From contig WQTQ01000208.1 in the NCBI GenBank assembly GCA_009786175.1, positions 1 through 22,079 of the forward strand: a stretch of DNA of 22,079 nt, read 5' to 3'. Shown piece by piece: positions 7,357 to 15,236 of this stretch (positions within the stretch are counted from its first letter, which is position 1; every line of letters begins with the position of its first letter). The stretch comes from Bacillota bacterium. Lineage in GTDB: Bacteria; Bacillota_A; Clostridia; Lachnospirales; WQUN01. The notes under the pieces were generated by a model. It had not been told where the DNA came from, ran no database searches, and saw only the letters and a program-made list of their open reading frames with translations. A program made the position numbers and the translations under genes.

Positions 7357-7824
7357 ATGGCTAGAGAAGCGTTTGCGGCATTCTTAACAAACCGCCACAT
7401 GTTAATTGCGTTGGCGGCAATGATTTTAGCACAAATATTAAAGGTATTGTTCGATTATTGGCGTTCAAAGTCTTGGCACAAAGCGTTGCTTTTCAGCACA
7501 GGTGGTATGCCCAGTTCACACAGTTCTCTTGCGGTTTCTGTTGCCGTATCCATTGGGTTGTACGAGGGTTTTGACACGACGGCATTTGCCATAAGCGCAG
7601 TAGTGGCACTTGTAGTTATGCACGATGCCCAAGGTATTCGCCGTGCCGCAGGCCAACAGGCAGAAGCTATAAATTTTTTGTTTTCCAAGTTGGAAGACCA
7701 GGGGATTAAACTTGACAAAAAACTTAAAGAATTACTTGGGCATCGCCCGATAGAAGTTTTTGCCGGCGGGGTTTTAGGGCTGATTGTTGCACTTGCTGCC
7801 TTCGCTATTTTTCCACCGGTATAA
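7357..7824 (+). CDS. Divergent PAP2 family membrane protein (YuiD-like, DUF212)
   Basis: A 155-residue integral membrane protein of the divergent PAP2 (acid phosphatase/haloperoxidase-related, YuiD/DUF212) family. Seen: an N-terminal hydrophobic helix (about 13-34), the motif 'GGMPSSHSS' (49-57) that corresponds to the phosphatase 'PSSHS' signature, 'ALVVMHDAQGIRRAAGQQA' with a conserved charged 'D..GIRR..G.QA' segment, 'LGHRPIEVFAGGVLGLIVA' and a C-terminal hydrophobic helix. The 'HRP.EV..G...G' block is like a second PAP2 motif. The position beside dxs suggests a role in polyprenyl or isoprenoid diphosphate metabolism, but no reaction is established that I can name with confidence. GAGG seven bases before the ATG supports the start. 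Confidence 0.88.
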   Translation: MAREAFAAFLTNRHMLIALAAMILAQILKVLFDYWRSKSWHKALLFSTGGMPSSHSSLAVSVAVSIGLYEGFDTTAFAISAVVALVVMHDAQGIRRAAGQQAEAINFLFSKLEDQGIKLDKKLKELLGHRPIEVFAGGVLGLIVALAAFAIFPPV

Positions 7825-7845
7825 TGACAGGAGTAAGTAGTAAAA

Positions 7846-9681
7846 ATGACACTTGATGAGCTGCGCACAAAACGTGCGCTTAAACGGCTAAGCCCGGCAC
7901 AGTTTTCAAACTTGGCCGCTGATATACGTAAATTTTTGATCCAAAGTATAAGCGACACAGGCGGCCATTTAGCTTCAAATCTTGGCGTGGTAGAGCTTAC
8001 TTTGGCTTTGCATACAGTTTTTGACACGCCGGACGATAAAATTATTTGGGACGTAGGGCATCAATCCTATGTACATAAAATTTTAACAGGCCGTAGACAA
8101 CGGTTTGGCAAATTGCGTCAGTTCGATGGGCTTAGCGGGTTTCCAAAATCCGGGGAAAGCTCTCACGATGCCTTTGACACAGGCCATAGTTCTACTGCAA
8201 TTTCCGCGGCGTTGGGGCTTGCCACAGCCCGCGACTTAAATAACGAAAATCACAAAGTAGTAGCCGTGGTTGGTGACGGCAGCATGACAGGCGGCCTTGC
8301 CTTTGAGGGGTTAAACAATGCCGGTCGCGCAAATACAGATCTGCTTGTAGTTTTAAACGATAACCAAATGTCAATAAGCCAAAATGTTGGCGCAATTTCC
8401 CGCCATTTAAACCAGTTACGTACCACAAGCGGATACCTTGATGTAAAAAAAGATGTGCGCAATGTGTTAGATAATTTGCCTGTTGTTGGCGAAGTTTTGA
8501 CAAAGTGTATCGAATCTGCAAAAAATATTGTAAAATATGCGGTAATTCCCGGTGTTTTGTTTGAAGAACTTGGTTTCCGTTACTTTGGCCCAATAGACGG
8601 CCACAACATAAAAGAGTTGACAAAAGTACTCCGGCAAACTAAAAATATCAAAGGGCCTGTGCTTGTGCATGTGCTTACCACAAAAGGAAAAGGATACAAA
8701 AACGCCGAGCGTTCCCCTGCAAACTACCACGGAATAGGCACATTTAATATAGCTACCGGTAAGCCGCGGGTGGCACCCTGCAGCCCCAAGTTTACAGATA
8801 TATTTGCAAAATCACTATGTGAACATGCTCATATAAATAAAAACATAGTGGCCGTAACTGCCGCAATGCCTGATGGAATGGGACTGACCCGGTTTAAGAC
8901 TCAATTTCCTAAAAGGTTTTTCGATGTTGGAATTGCGGAAGGTCACGCTGTAACTTTTGCAGCAGGGCTTGCAAAAGGCGGGCTGCGTCCGGTGGTTGGA
9001 GTTTATTCAAGCTTTATGCAACGGGCGTACGACAATATATTGCATGATGTTGCAATTCAAAACCTGCCTGTCATTTTTGCCCTGGATAGGGCAGGGGCCG
9101 TGTGTGCGGAAGGGGAAACCCACCAGGGCCTTTACGATTACGCATACCTGTCCCACATCCCCAACATGACAATTCTTGCCCCGTGCAGCGGCACAGAGTT
9201 GGCAGATATGTTGGACTTCGCTTTTAATCATAACGGACCTGTGGCCATACGTTATCCCAATTCCCCGGCACCGGAATATGACGAAATACCTGTAGAGAAA
9301 GTCATGTATGGCCGCAGTCAAACCGTATTCAAAAGTAAGGATATTGCCATTGTATCTGTTGGTGCGATGATGGATAAAGCACTGGAAGTTCTGGTAAATT
9401 TACAGCAGAAGGGATATTCGCCGGGCTTGTACAATGCTCGTTTCGTCAAGCCTTTGGATATGGACCTGATAAAAAAGCTTGCAGGCTACAAATATGTCTT
9501 TACTATAGAAGACGCCGCAAGAATAGGCGGATATGGTATGCGCATGCAACCCACATACGCTTTTGCCTTCCCGGATGCTTTTTTAGAAGCAGGTACACGG
9601 GAAGAGTTATTTAAACGCTACAGGCTGGACGCAACCGCCATAGCCGAAAAAATACAAACGCTAATAATGAAGGAGATTTAA
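7846..9681 (+). CDS. dxs: 1-deoxy-D-xylulose-5-phosphate synthase
   Basis: A 611-residue thiamine-diphosphate enzyme that condenses pyruvate and glyceraldehyde 3-phosphate to DXP, the first step of the MEP isoprenoid pathway and a source for thiamine and pyridoxal. Seen: 'WDVGHQSYVHKILTGR' (H72, H77), ThDP/Mg motif from 'GDGSMTGG' (143-150) to 'NDNQMSISQN' (171-180), 'YFGPIDGHN', the transketolase pyrimidine domain with 'DVGIAEGHAVTFAAGLA' carrying the cofactor-activating glutamate, 'EGETHQGLYDYAYL', and a C-terminal domain ending 'YRLDATAIAEKI'. It is full length. GACAGGAG 15 bases before ATG 7846 is the likely ribosome site. Four bases separate it from the next gene. Confidence 0.97.
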   Translation: MTLDELRTKRALKRLSPAQFSNLAADIRKFLIQSISDTGGHLASNLGVVELTLALHTVFDTPDDKIIWDVGHQSYVHKILTGRRQRFGKLRQFDGLSGFPKSGESSHDAFDTGHSSTAISAALGLATARDLNNENHKVVAVVGDGSMTGGLAFEGLNNAGRANTDLLVVLNDNQMSISQNVGAISRHLNQLRTTSGYLDVKKDVRNVLDNLPVVGEVLTKCIESAKNIVKYAVIPGVLFEELGFRYFGPIDGHNIKELTKVLRQTKNIKGPVLVHVLTTKGKGYKNAERSPANYHGIGTFNIATGKPRVAPCSPKFTDIFAKSLCEHAHINKNIVAVTAAMPDGMGLTRFKTQFPKRFFDVGIAEGHAVTFAAGLAKGGLRPVVGVYSSFMQRAYDNILHDVAIQNLPVIFALDRAGAVCAEGETHQGLYDYAYLSHIPNMTILAPCSGTELADMLDFAFNHNGPVAIRYPNSPAPEYDEIPVEKVMYGRSQTVFKSKDIAIVSVGAMMDKALEVLVNLQQKGYSPGLYNARFVKPLDMDLIKKLAGYKYVFTIEDAARIGGYGMRMQPTYAFAFPDAFLEAGTREELFKRYRLDATAIAEKIQTLIMKEI

Positions 9682-9685
9682 GAAA

Positions 9686-10642
9686 ATGCAGAACAGAAAA
9701 AAAGTAAACCAGGAAATCGAACGCAAAAAAAGGAACAAACGCCGCTTGTCTACGTTCATAACAGTTTTGGCACTTGCGGCACTTTTAGCAGCTATTGTAT
9801 GGATAGCGTGGGATGTACGAAGCCGTGGTTGGATTGTTAACTTTGAAGGCCAGCGTATTTCCACCAGCGAGATAAATTTGTTTGCGGCACTTTGGCAGCA
9901 AGACCCAGGTGATCCTGCCATACGTGAAGCCATAGCGCATACCATTGTAGAGGCAGAAATTATTCTTGCCCGGGCAGAGCGTGCAGGCTTAGGCATGACA
10001 GCCGATGAACGTGAGGATATGTTAAATCTTGCCCAAGAGCTAAGAGAGCTTTGGGGCATTCCAAGAAATATTTCCAACGACCGTATAGCAGAAGTACTTG
10101 GTGTATGGGAATTTCTTTACGCCCGCGTGTTTGACCATTACGCAATATACACCCCAAACCGGGAAGAGTTTGCGGAAGAACTTGAAGAATATGTGCTACT
10201 CACCCGTGCAGATTACGAATTAAGAAACACAGAAGCACAGTTTATTGTTTCCGATAACTTTGCTGCCTTAGAGGCAGTAAGTGAACTGGGCGGCGGTGAC
10301 AATTTCGAGGAAGCAGCCCGGGAATACTGTTTTTGGTATAGCGAAGAAACCGGTGTAATGGTTGCACCTATAATAAGTATAATCGAGTTCTATGGCCTAT
10401 TAGATCACTCTTTCGAGCTGCTTGGGCTGCAAGAAGGCGATACATCTGCGGTTATCGAAATTGATGAAGGTCAATATTTATTGGTTCATATGCTAAGCCG
10501 CCCGGGAATAGAAGACTCTGAAATTGAAGAAGCCTTTTTGGCCCGTGCCGGGGAAGAACGCCGTCATGAAATGTTTGCGGAGCTGTTGGAAGGCTGGACA
10601 GAAAGTGCCAACTACACAATTAATCCGCGAATTGTTAATTAA
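9686..10642 (+). CDS. Membrane-anchored SurA/PrsA-like (parvulin-type) foldase, divergent
   Basis: A 318-residue protein with a very basic N-terminus (about 1-20), one hydrophobic anchor (21-42) and an acidic extracytoplasmic part. After the anchor, 'GWIVNFEGQRISTSEINLF...REAIAHTIVEAEIILARAERAGLGMTADE' resembles the SurA N-terminal domain. Further on, 'AQFIVSDNFAALEAVSELGGGDNFEEAAREYC' and 'LQEGDTSAVIEIDEGQYLLVHMLSR' resemble the parvulin fold ('...ILV.....A..v...l..g..F..lA..yS' and 'L..Ge.S.vv......y.iv.v'), followed by a C-terminal helix. I read it as a PrsA-like folding factor with a membrane helix instead of a lipid anchor, since no lipobox cysteine is present. It lies where tlyA often sits. 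The family call is from pattern only; catalytic activity is uncertain. AAGGAG precedes the start by ten bases. Confidence 0.6.
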   Translation: MQNRKKVNQEIERKKRNKRRLSTFITVLALAALLAAIVWIAWDVRSRGWIVNFEGQRISTSEINLFAALWQQDPGDPAIREAIAHTIVEAEIILARAERAGLGMTADEREDMLNLAQELRELWGIPRNISNDRIAEVLGVWEFLYARVFDHYAIYTPNREEFAEELEEYVLLTRADYELRNTEAQFIVSDNFAALEAVSELGGGDNFEEAAREYCFWYSEETGVMVAPIISIIEFYGLLDHSFELLGLQEGDTSAVIEIDEGQYLLVHMLSRPGIEDSEIEEAFLARAGEERRHEMFAELLEGWTESANYTINPRIVN

Positions 10643-10651
10643 TAAACCTCT

Positions 10652-11425
10652 ATGACTGCCGGCATTATTACAAACAGAGATAAAGACCCTGCTTCATCAT
10701 ACACAGCGCAAATTTGCGACTTTTTGATGAAGCAGGGCGTCTGCATATCCCAAAACGGCAGCACTTCTGACGAAAACTTCCTTACGGATGCAGACTTTTG
10801 GGTGGTGCTTGGCGGTGACGGCACTATGCTGCACTGGTCTCATATTGCCGCAATTCATGACATCCCGTTGCTGGGGATAAACTTGGGGACGCTGGGCTTT
10901 TTAACAGATGCCGACAAGCAGGATGGCCTAGAAGCCTTAGCCAAAATACTGGCAGGTGAGTATGAAACAGAAAACCGCCTGATGCTTGAAATTTCTTCCG
11001 GCTTGTTGGCTCTTAACGATGTATATGTGGATGCGATAAGCGGACTAAAAACTTTTGACTTATATGTAAACGACAGTTTTCTGGATACAATCCGCGCAGA
11101 CGGTATTATAGTTGCAACGCCCACAGGCTCAACGGCTTATAACTTGTCTGCAGGCGGTCCTCTTCTTATGCCCGGCAGCCAAATGATGGTTATTACGCCT
11201 GTATGCCCTCACAGCTTAAGTACCCGCCCCCTTGTAATTAATGCGGAAGATGTGGTTACTATTGTAACACATCAGCCCTCTTCCGTAAGTATTGACGGCG
11301 AAATGGTTAGCGAAACCCGGCCAAAGGAAAGAGTAATTATACGTAAATCGGCGTACAATGCAAAAATCATCAAAACATCTCAATCTCATTTGTACGATGT
11401 GCTGCGGAAAAAAAAGTTAATATAA
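10652..11425 (+). CDS. nadK: NAD kinase
   Basis: A 257-residue NAD kinase (ATP + NAD+ to NADP+). Seen: 'LGGDGTML' (53-60, the GGDGT nucleotide-binding motif), 'PLLGINLGTLGFL' (72-84), 'LALNDVYVD' (119-127), 'RADGIIVATPTGSTAYNLSAGGPLL' (148-172, the most conserved block) and 'VSIDGE' near the C-terminus. It is slightly compact (family 260-300). The ALN-E motif common in NadK is ALN-D here. The start is set by the family N-terminus 'MTAGIITN'. Unusually, no Shine-Dalgarno sequence is visible: the nine bases after the preceding stop read TAAACCTCT without the stop's own TAA context giving any purine run, so initiation probably depends on coupling to the upstream gene. Confidence 0.96.
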   Translation: MTAGIITNRDKDPASSYTAQICDFLMKQGVCISQNGSTSDENFLTDADFWVVLGGDGTMLHWSHIAAIHDIPLLGINLGTLGFLTDADKQDGLEALAKILAGEYETENRLMLEISSGLLALNDVYVDAISGLKTFDLYVNDSFLDTIRADGIIVATPTGSTAYNLSAGGPLLMPGSQMMVITPVCPHSLSTRPLVINAEDVVTIVTHQPSSVSIDGEMVSETRPKERVIIRKSAYNAKIIKTSQSHLYDVLRKKKLI

Positions 11426-11460
11426 ATCAGGCTCCAAGGTAAAGGATGGTGTAATGTTCT

Positions 11461-11895
11461 ATGAAATTTGAGCGGCAGCAGGCTATTTTGCAATTAGTAC
11501 GGACGCAAGATATTTTCACACAGGGCGAATTAACAGATGCGTTGGCAAAGGCCGGGTTTTCTGCGGCGCAAGCAACTATAAGCCGTGACATTAGGGAACT
11601 GCGCCTTACCAAAGAGCCGACAGATGACGGACAAAAATATGTTGTACCGGAAAAAAAGGATGAGTCCGGCCATCGGATGTCGCGCATTTTCCGGGATGGG
11701 CTTGTGTCTGTAGATTACGCAGGCAATATGTTGGTTTTGCGCACCCTAAGCGGAATGGCAATGGCTGTCGCTTTGGCCATTGATGAAATGAATTTTGCGG
11801 AAATACTGGGTTCTGTGGCAGGGGACGATGTAGTTATCTGTGTAGTAAAATCCGAACCTCAGGCGGCGGCGTTGGTAGAAAGATTAGCACCGTAA
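11461..11895 (+). CDS. argR: Arginine repressor ArgR
   Basis: A 144-residue ArgR/AhrC-family regulator. Seen: an N-terminal winged helix (about 1-70) with 'QGELTDALAKAGFSAAQATISRDIRELRL', the recognition region; and a C-terminal oligomerisation/arginine-binding domain with 'MLVLRTLSGMAMAVALAIDEMNFAEILGSVAGDDVVICVV', the family 'GMA..VA..ID' and 'AGDDT' blocks. It would repress arginine biosynthesis and activate catabolism as a hexamer with L-arginine. No argininosuccinate or ornithine pathway genes are in this window, which is normal for the nadK-argR-recN arrangement. The ribosome site is weak (AAAGGA about 14 bases upstream). I see no convincing ARG-box before the operon. Confidence 0.96.
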   Translation: MKFERQQAILQLVRTQDIFTQGELTDALAKAGFSAAQATISRDIRELRLTKEPTDDGQKYVVPEKKDESGHRMSRIFRDGLVSVDYAGNMLVLRTLSGMAMAVALAIDEMNFAEILGSVAGDDVVICVVKSEPQAAALVERLAP

Positions 11896-11935
11896 CTAAG
11901 GAACAGTGTAATAGTTTGCATTTTTGGGGGTTGCG

Positions 11936-13633
11936 ATGTTAAACCATTTGCGTATCGAAAATGTGGCATTAATAGATGAAGTGGAAGTTAATTTCGCACC
12001 GGGCCTTAATATTTTGACAGGTGAGACCGGCGCGGGGAAATCCATTTTAGTTGATTCAATTAATTTTTTGCTGGGTGGCAAAGCAACCCGTGATCTTGTT
12101 CGCACAGGTGCAAGCTTTGCCCATGTGGAAGGCATTTTAGAATGTACAGACCCCCTTATAGAAGAGGGTCTATTTGCGCTTGGCATAAATACAAGCGACG
12201 GACAAATTATTATGTCCCGAACCATGCAGGTAGATACGGGCAAGTCAGTTTGCAGAATAAACGGGCGTACCGTAACTGTTGGCATGTTAAAAGACGCCGC
12301 AGCACTTCTGGTGGATGTTCATGGCCAGCACGAGCATCAAAGCTTGCTGGATGCCGCAAAGCAGCTGCGCCTTCTGGACCAATTTTGCGGTACAGAGCTA
12401 GACACCTTAAAATCCCTATTGGAAGGCTTTTTGAAAAAATACCGTGAAACAGACAGGGCGTTAAAATCTTTGGCAGGTGTGGGCAACCGACGGCAAGAGC
12501 AAATGGATGTGTGGCGTTTTCAGTTGGACGAAATTACAAAGGCCAACTTGAAATCGGGCGAAGAAGAAACATTAACCGCAAAAAGAAACCGTCTTAGCGG
12601 ACTGGATAAGTTACACAAAAACGCAACGGAATCTTTACTGATGTTGTATCGCAGCAACAATATTCAACTGTGTGCAGGAGATCAAGTATCCCGTGCGGCG
12701 GGACTAATTGCAGAAATATCCAGAATAGACCCGGTAAAAGAACAGCTATACGCAACAATAGTAGAAGCATCCCAGTTACTGCAAGACGTAGTAGCGGAGC
12801 TGCGCGATTATGTAGACGAATTGGACGCAGACCCAAACGAGCTTGAAAAAATTGAAGCCCGTCTGGATTTAATTTATCGTGTCAAGAAAAAATATGGTGG
12901 CGATGTCGAATTTGTATTAAAAAAACAGCAAGAGCTACAGCAAAATTTGGACAACCTTGAAAACAGCGATGTAGAAATAGCCCGGTTAAAGCAAGTGCGC
13001 CGTAGAATAGTAACAGACATAACCGCGGTTTGTGACCAAATGAACAGGCTTCGTACTGCTGCCGCCGTAAAAATATCCGAAGGCATAACCGATGTGTTAA
13101 AGGACCTTGGCATGAAAAGTGCCCGCTTTTTCATAAGCATAACCCGCAAAACAGCTTTTGGCCCGGACGGTAACGACCAGGTAGAATTTATGATTTCCCC
13201 AAACCCCGGCGAACCGGAAAAACCCCTGAAGCGCATAGCCTCCGGGGGCGAAATGTCCCGCATAATGCTTGCCATAAAAACAATTTTGGCAGATGCAGAC
13301 CATATGGATACCGTAATTTTTGACGAAGTTGACACAGGTGTAAGCGGCCGCACGGCCCAGCAAGTAGCAGAGAAGTTAATGGGGATAAGCCGCCGCCGTC
13401 AAATATTATGTATCACCCACCTGCCGCAAATTGCTGCTATGGCAGACACTCACTTCCTAATAGAAAAATCTGTAGAGGGCCAGCGAACTGTGACTCGTGT
13501 ATTTCCATTGGAAAATGACGCAATGACCAATGAGCTTACCCGCTTGATTGGCGGTGCGCAAATAACTGACGCCACTATGGCCGCCGCGCGGGAAATGAAG
13601 GCACTGGCAGATGGGTTAAAGGCCACCCCCTGA
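11936..13633 (+). CDS. recN: DNA repair protein RecN (SMC-like ATPase)
   Basis: A 565-residue SMC-like protein acting early at double-strand breaks. Seen: 'MLNHLRIENVALIDEVEVNFAPGLNILTGETGAGKS' with Walker A at 29-36, a Q-loop region 'VDVHGQHEHQSLL', two long helical coiled-coil arms in the middle (roughly 150-380), ABC signature 'ASGGEMSRIMLAIK' (around 436-448), Walker B 'TVIFDEVDTGVSG' (D-E at 463-464) and the H-loop 'ITHLPQIAAMAD'. It is full length. An in-frame TTG at 11924 could add four residues, but ATG 11936 with GGGGG six bases upstream gives the normal N-terminus. It is the last gene of the operon; its TGA lies inside a perfect palindrome. Confidence 0.97.
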   Translation: MLNHLRIENVALIDEVEVNFAPGLNILTGETGAGKSILVDSINFLLGGKATRDLVRTGASFAHVEGILECTDPLIEEGLFALGINTSDGQIIMSRTMQVDTGKSVCRINGRTVTVGMLKDAAALLVDVHGQHEHQSLLDAAKQLRLLDQFCGTELDTLKSLLEGFLKKYRETDRALKSLAGVGNRRQEQMDVWRFQLDEITKANLKSGEEETLTAKRNRLSGLDKLHKNATESLLMLYRSNNIQLCAGDQVSRAAGLIAEISRIDPVKEQLYATIVEASQLLQDVVAELRDYVDELDADPNELEKIEARLDLIYRVKKKYGGDVEFVLKKQQELQQNLDNLENSDVEIARLKQVRRRIVTDITAVCDQMNRLRTAAAVKISEGITDVLKDLGMKSARFFISITRKTAFGPDGNDQVEFMISPNPGEPEKPLKRIASGGEMSRIMLAIKTILADADHMDTVIFDEVDTGVSGRTAQQVAEKLMGISRRRQILCITHLPQIAAMADTHFLIEKSVEGQRTVTRVFPLENDAMTNELTRLIGGAQITDATMAAAREMKALADGLKATP

Positions 13634-13654
13634 TATCAGGGGGTACCTATTTTT
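13625..13654 (+). terminator. Palindromic terminator containing the stops of recN and the convergent gene
   Basis: A 20-base perfect palindrome (13625-13644: ACCCCC, TGATATCA, GGGGGT) followed after ACCTA by a T-run (13650-13654). It would form a GC-rich hairpin ending the asp23-recN operon. The T-run is slightly offset, and on the minus strand there is no T-run, so termination in that direction is less certain. Confidence 0.6.
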
Positions 13655-13893
13655 GTGTTTACATAGTTTTCAACCTCATTTTTGATACGAGATTTTGATA
13701 CCAGCAATGGGCGTTTTGTTACAGTAATTGTGATGTGATTTTCGTCTATAACATACTGGCCTTCAAAACCAAAGCCCGAGCCATGTCCTTGTGTAATGTC
13801 CCCTTGCCATGTGATGCCGTTTTCTGCGGCATCTTTTTTTGCTTTATCGAATAAAGCGTGTATATCCTGCGGCTTGTTAACTTTAATTATCAT
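13636..13893 (-). CDS. Small protein of unknown function (possible polyhydroxyalkanoic acid system-like family)
   Basis: An 85-residue soluble protein with no signal peptide or membrane segment. The first third is a lysine-rich amphipathic helix ('ALFDKAKKDAAENG'). Then come 'ITWQGDITQGHGSGFGFEGQYVIDENHITITVTKRP', a run of short strands with a glycine-rich turn, and a C-terminal helix 'VSKSRIKNEVENYVNTK'. The W-x-G-D ... G-x-G ... 'ITITV..P..' layout resembles the small polyhydroxyalkanoic acid system (PHA_gran_rgn) family, but this is a weak memory match. I do not recognise a function. Start: AAGGA nine bases before ATG 13893 is a good ribosome site; an in-frame GTG at 13926 would add 11 residues without such a site. 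It ends tail-to-tail with recN, and its TGA is in the shared palindrome. Confidence 0.7.
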   Translation of the reverse strand: MIIKVNKPQDIHALFDKAKKDAAENGITWQGDITQGHGSGFGFEGQYVIDENHITITVTKRPLLVSKSRIKNEVENYVNTKIGTP

Positions 13894-13937
13894 TTTTTTC
13901 AGTCCTTCCGGTGTTTTGTCCTTCACAACTTGTACAG

Positions 13938-13943
13938 ACTATA
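13938..13943 (-). promoter_or_regulatory. Possible extended -10 of the small minus-strand gene
   Basis: On the minus strand TTTGC is followed by TATAGT (13943-13938), an extended -10 about 45 bases before ATG 13893. No clear -35 is present at the right distance, which would suit a regulated promoter. Confidence 0.35.
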
Positions 13944-13944
13944 G

Positions 13945-13967
13945 CAAACGGATTGAAATGCCGTTTG
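13945..13967 (+). repeat. Inverted repeat CAAACGG-N9-CCGTTTG
   Basis: Perfect seven-base arms (13945-13951 and 13961-13967) around a nine-base spacer. It sits exactly in the -35/spacer region of the minus-strand promoter candidate, so it could be a dimeric repressor site. It has no T-run and is unlikely to be a terminator. Confidence 0.35.
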
Positions 13968-14042
13968 TTATATGTAATATGCAAATGTATATAGCTTGGT
14001 TCATAATTATGCAGCAAATATAAACATCGTTTCAAAATTCTG

Positions 14043-14071
14043 TTGCAATGAGACATGTGATGCAATACAAT
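14043..14071 (+). promoter_or_regulatory. SigA promoter of the D-amino-acid lyase-ridA unit
   Basis: TTGCAA (14043-14048), a 17-base spacer and TACAAT (14066-14071). The expected start near 14078 gives a leader of about 35 bases before ATG 14113. Confidence 0.6.
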
Positions 14072-14112
14072 TTCATCACCGATAAAAATCATTTTATGAA
14101 AGTGGTGCCATA

Positions 14113-15216
14113 ATGAAAATTTTAGACACGCCATGTATAGTGGTTAACCGGGATCGGATGCAGGAAAATATTAGAAAAATGCAAGAAGCCGCAAATGATT
14201 TAGGTTGCGTTTTGCGCCCTCACATAAAAACCCATAAGTCAGTTGAAATTGCAAAGATGCAGCTGGCGGCAGGGGCGGTAGGGATTACATGCGCAAAAAC
14301 ATCGGAAGCAGAAATTTTTGCGGAAGGTGGTATTAACGATATTTTTATCGCCTATCCGCTTATCGGCGAAAGTAAATTAATGCGGGCTTTGACCATACAA
14401 AGGCAAGTAGACCGTCTTATTTTGGCTGTAGACAGCATTGAAGGCGCAAGGGCGTTGTCAAAATTTGCCATTCAGCAGGGTACTACTTTTGAGGTGCGAA
14501 TTGAAATAGATACGGGCCTAAAGCGGACGGGCACGGCCAATGACAAGCTTCACGCCATTGGCGTGGAAATTAAGAATTTGCCGTGTATTGAAGTTACCGG
14601 TGTGTACACATTTAAAAGCTTACTGTACAAAAATGAAGCAACAGCGGATGTACAGGCCGCAGGCGAAGAAGAAGGCGAATTAATAAAAAAAGCGGCAGAC
14701 TTGTTGCATAAATTGGGCCTTAATATTCGCGACATTAGCGCGGGGTCTACACCAACGGGTTTGTCTGTTGCCAAAACCGGACTTGTAAATGAAATACGGC
14801 CCGGCACTTATGTATTTTATGATTGGAGTACGTGGCTGCAAGGGGTATGCAGCGAAGATAATATTGCCGCCTGTGTAATTGCTACGGTGGTTAGTACGCC
14901 GTCCGACACCCACGCCGTTATTGACGCGGGAGTAAAAACCCTTGCGGCAGATGTTCGGCTTAACATGCCAACCCTTCCCTTAACGGGGTTTGCCCGTATT
15001 ACCGGGCGGGATGATTTGATTTTAGACAGGCTAAGCGAAGAACACGGGATGATTCGCGCTGCAAACGGCGGAGAGACAGGACTAAAAGTGGGCGAGGTGT
15101 TAAAATTAATCCCGGCACATATTTGCCCGGTAATTAACCTGAAAGATTATTTTTACGTTCAGGAAAACGGAGATTTCCGTAAGGCACGCGTAGATGCACG
15201 CGGGCGGGTTTGGTAA
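14113..15216 (+). CDS. D-serine dehydratase / D-threonine aldolase family PLP enzyme
   Basis: A 367-residue fold-type III (alanine-racemase-like) PLP enzyme. Seen: N-terminal 'DTPCIVVNRDRMQENI', PLP-lysine motif 'LRPHIKTHKS' (K39), 'AGAVGITCAKTSEAEIFAEGGINDIFIAYPL', 'EIDTGLKRTG', 'SAGSTPTG' (phosphate cup), 'NEIRPGTYVFYD', and a C-terminal metal site 'EEHG' plus 'PAHICPVINL' (H336, C338). In this family, characterised D-threonine aldolases carry H-x-D at the last position, whereas eukaryotic-type zinc D-serine dehydratase carries H-x-C. This protein has H-x-C, so dehydration of D-serine (or a related beta-hydroxy D-amino acid) to a keto acid and ammonia is the better guess. A RidA gene follows 20 bases downstream. 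It is not an alanine racemase, because the C-terminal barrel-partner domain with the catalytic tyrosine is missing. The ribosome site is weak (AAAGTGG). Confidence 0.85.
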   Translation: MKILDTPCIVVNRDRMQENIRKMQEAANDLGCVLRPHIKTHKSVEIAKMQLAAGAVGITCAKTSEAEIFAEGGINDIFIAYPLIGESKLMRALTIQRQVDRLILAVDSIEGARALSKFAIQQGTTFEVRIEIDTGLKRTGTANDKLHAIGVEIKNLPCIEVTGVYTFKSLLYKNEATADVQAAGEEEGELIKKAADLLHKLGLNIRDISAGSTPTGLSVAKTGLVNEIRPGTYVFYDWSTWLQGVCSEDNIAACVIATVVSTPSDTHAVIDAGVKTLAADVRLNMPTLPLTGFARITGRDDLILDRLSEEHGMIRAANGGETGLKVGEVLKLIPAHICPVINLKDYFYVQENGDFRKARVDARGRVW

Positions 15217-15236
15217 ATTACGAAGGAGACAGAGAG

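Noticed and set aside
7455..8027. 190-codon open frame on the minus strand across the PAP2-like and dxs genes
   Set aside because: Serine/alanine-rich product without motifs or ribosome site; both plus-strand genes here are firmly identified, so it is a shadow.
14113..15216. Alanine racemase
   Set aside because: The N-terminal barrel is similar, but the C-terminal metal-binding 'EHG'/'HICP' pattern identifies the D-threonine aldolase/D-serine dehydratase family.
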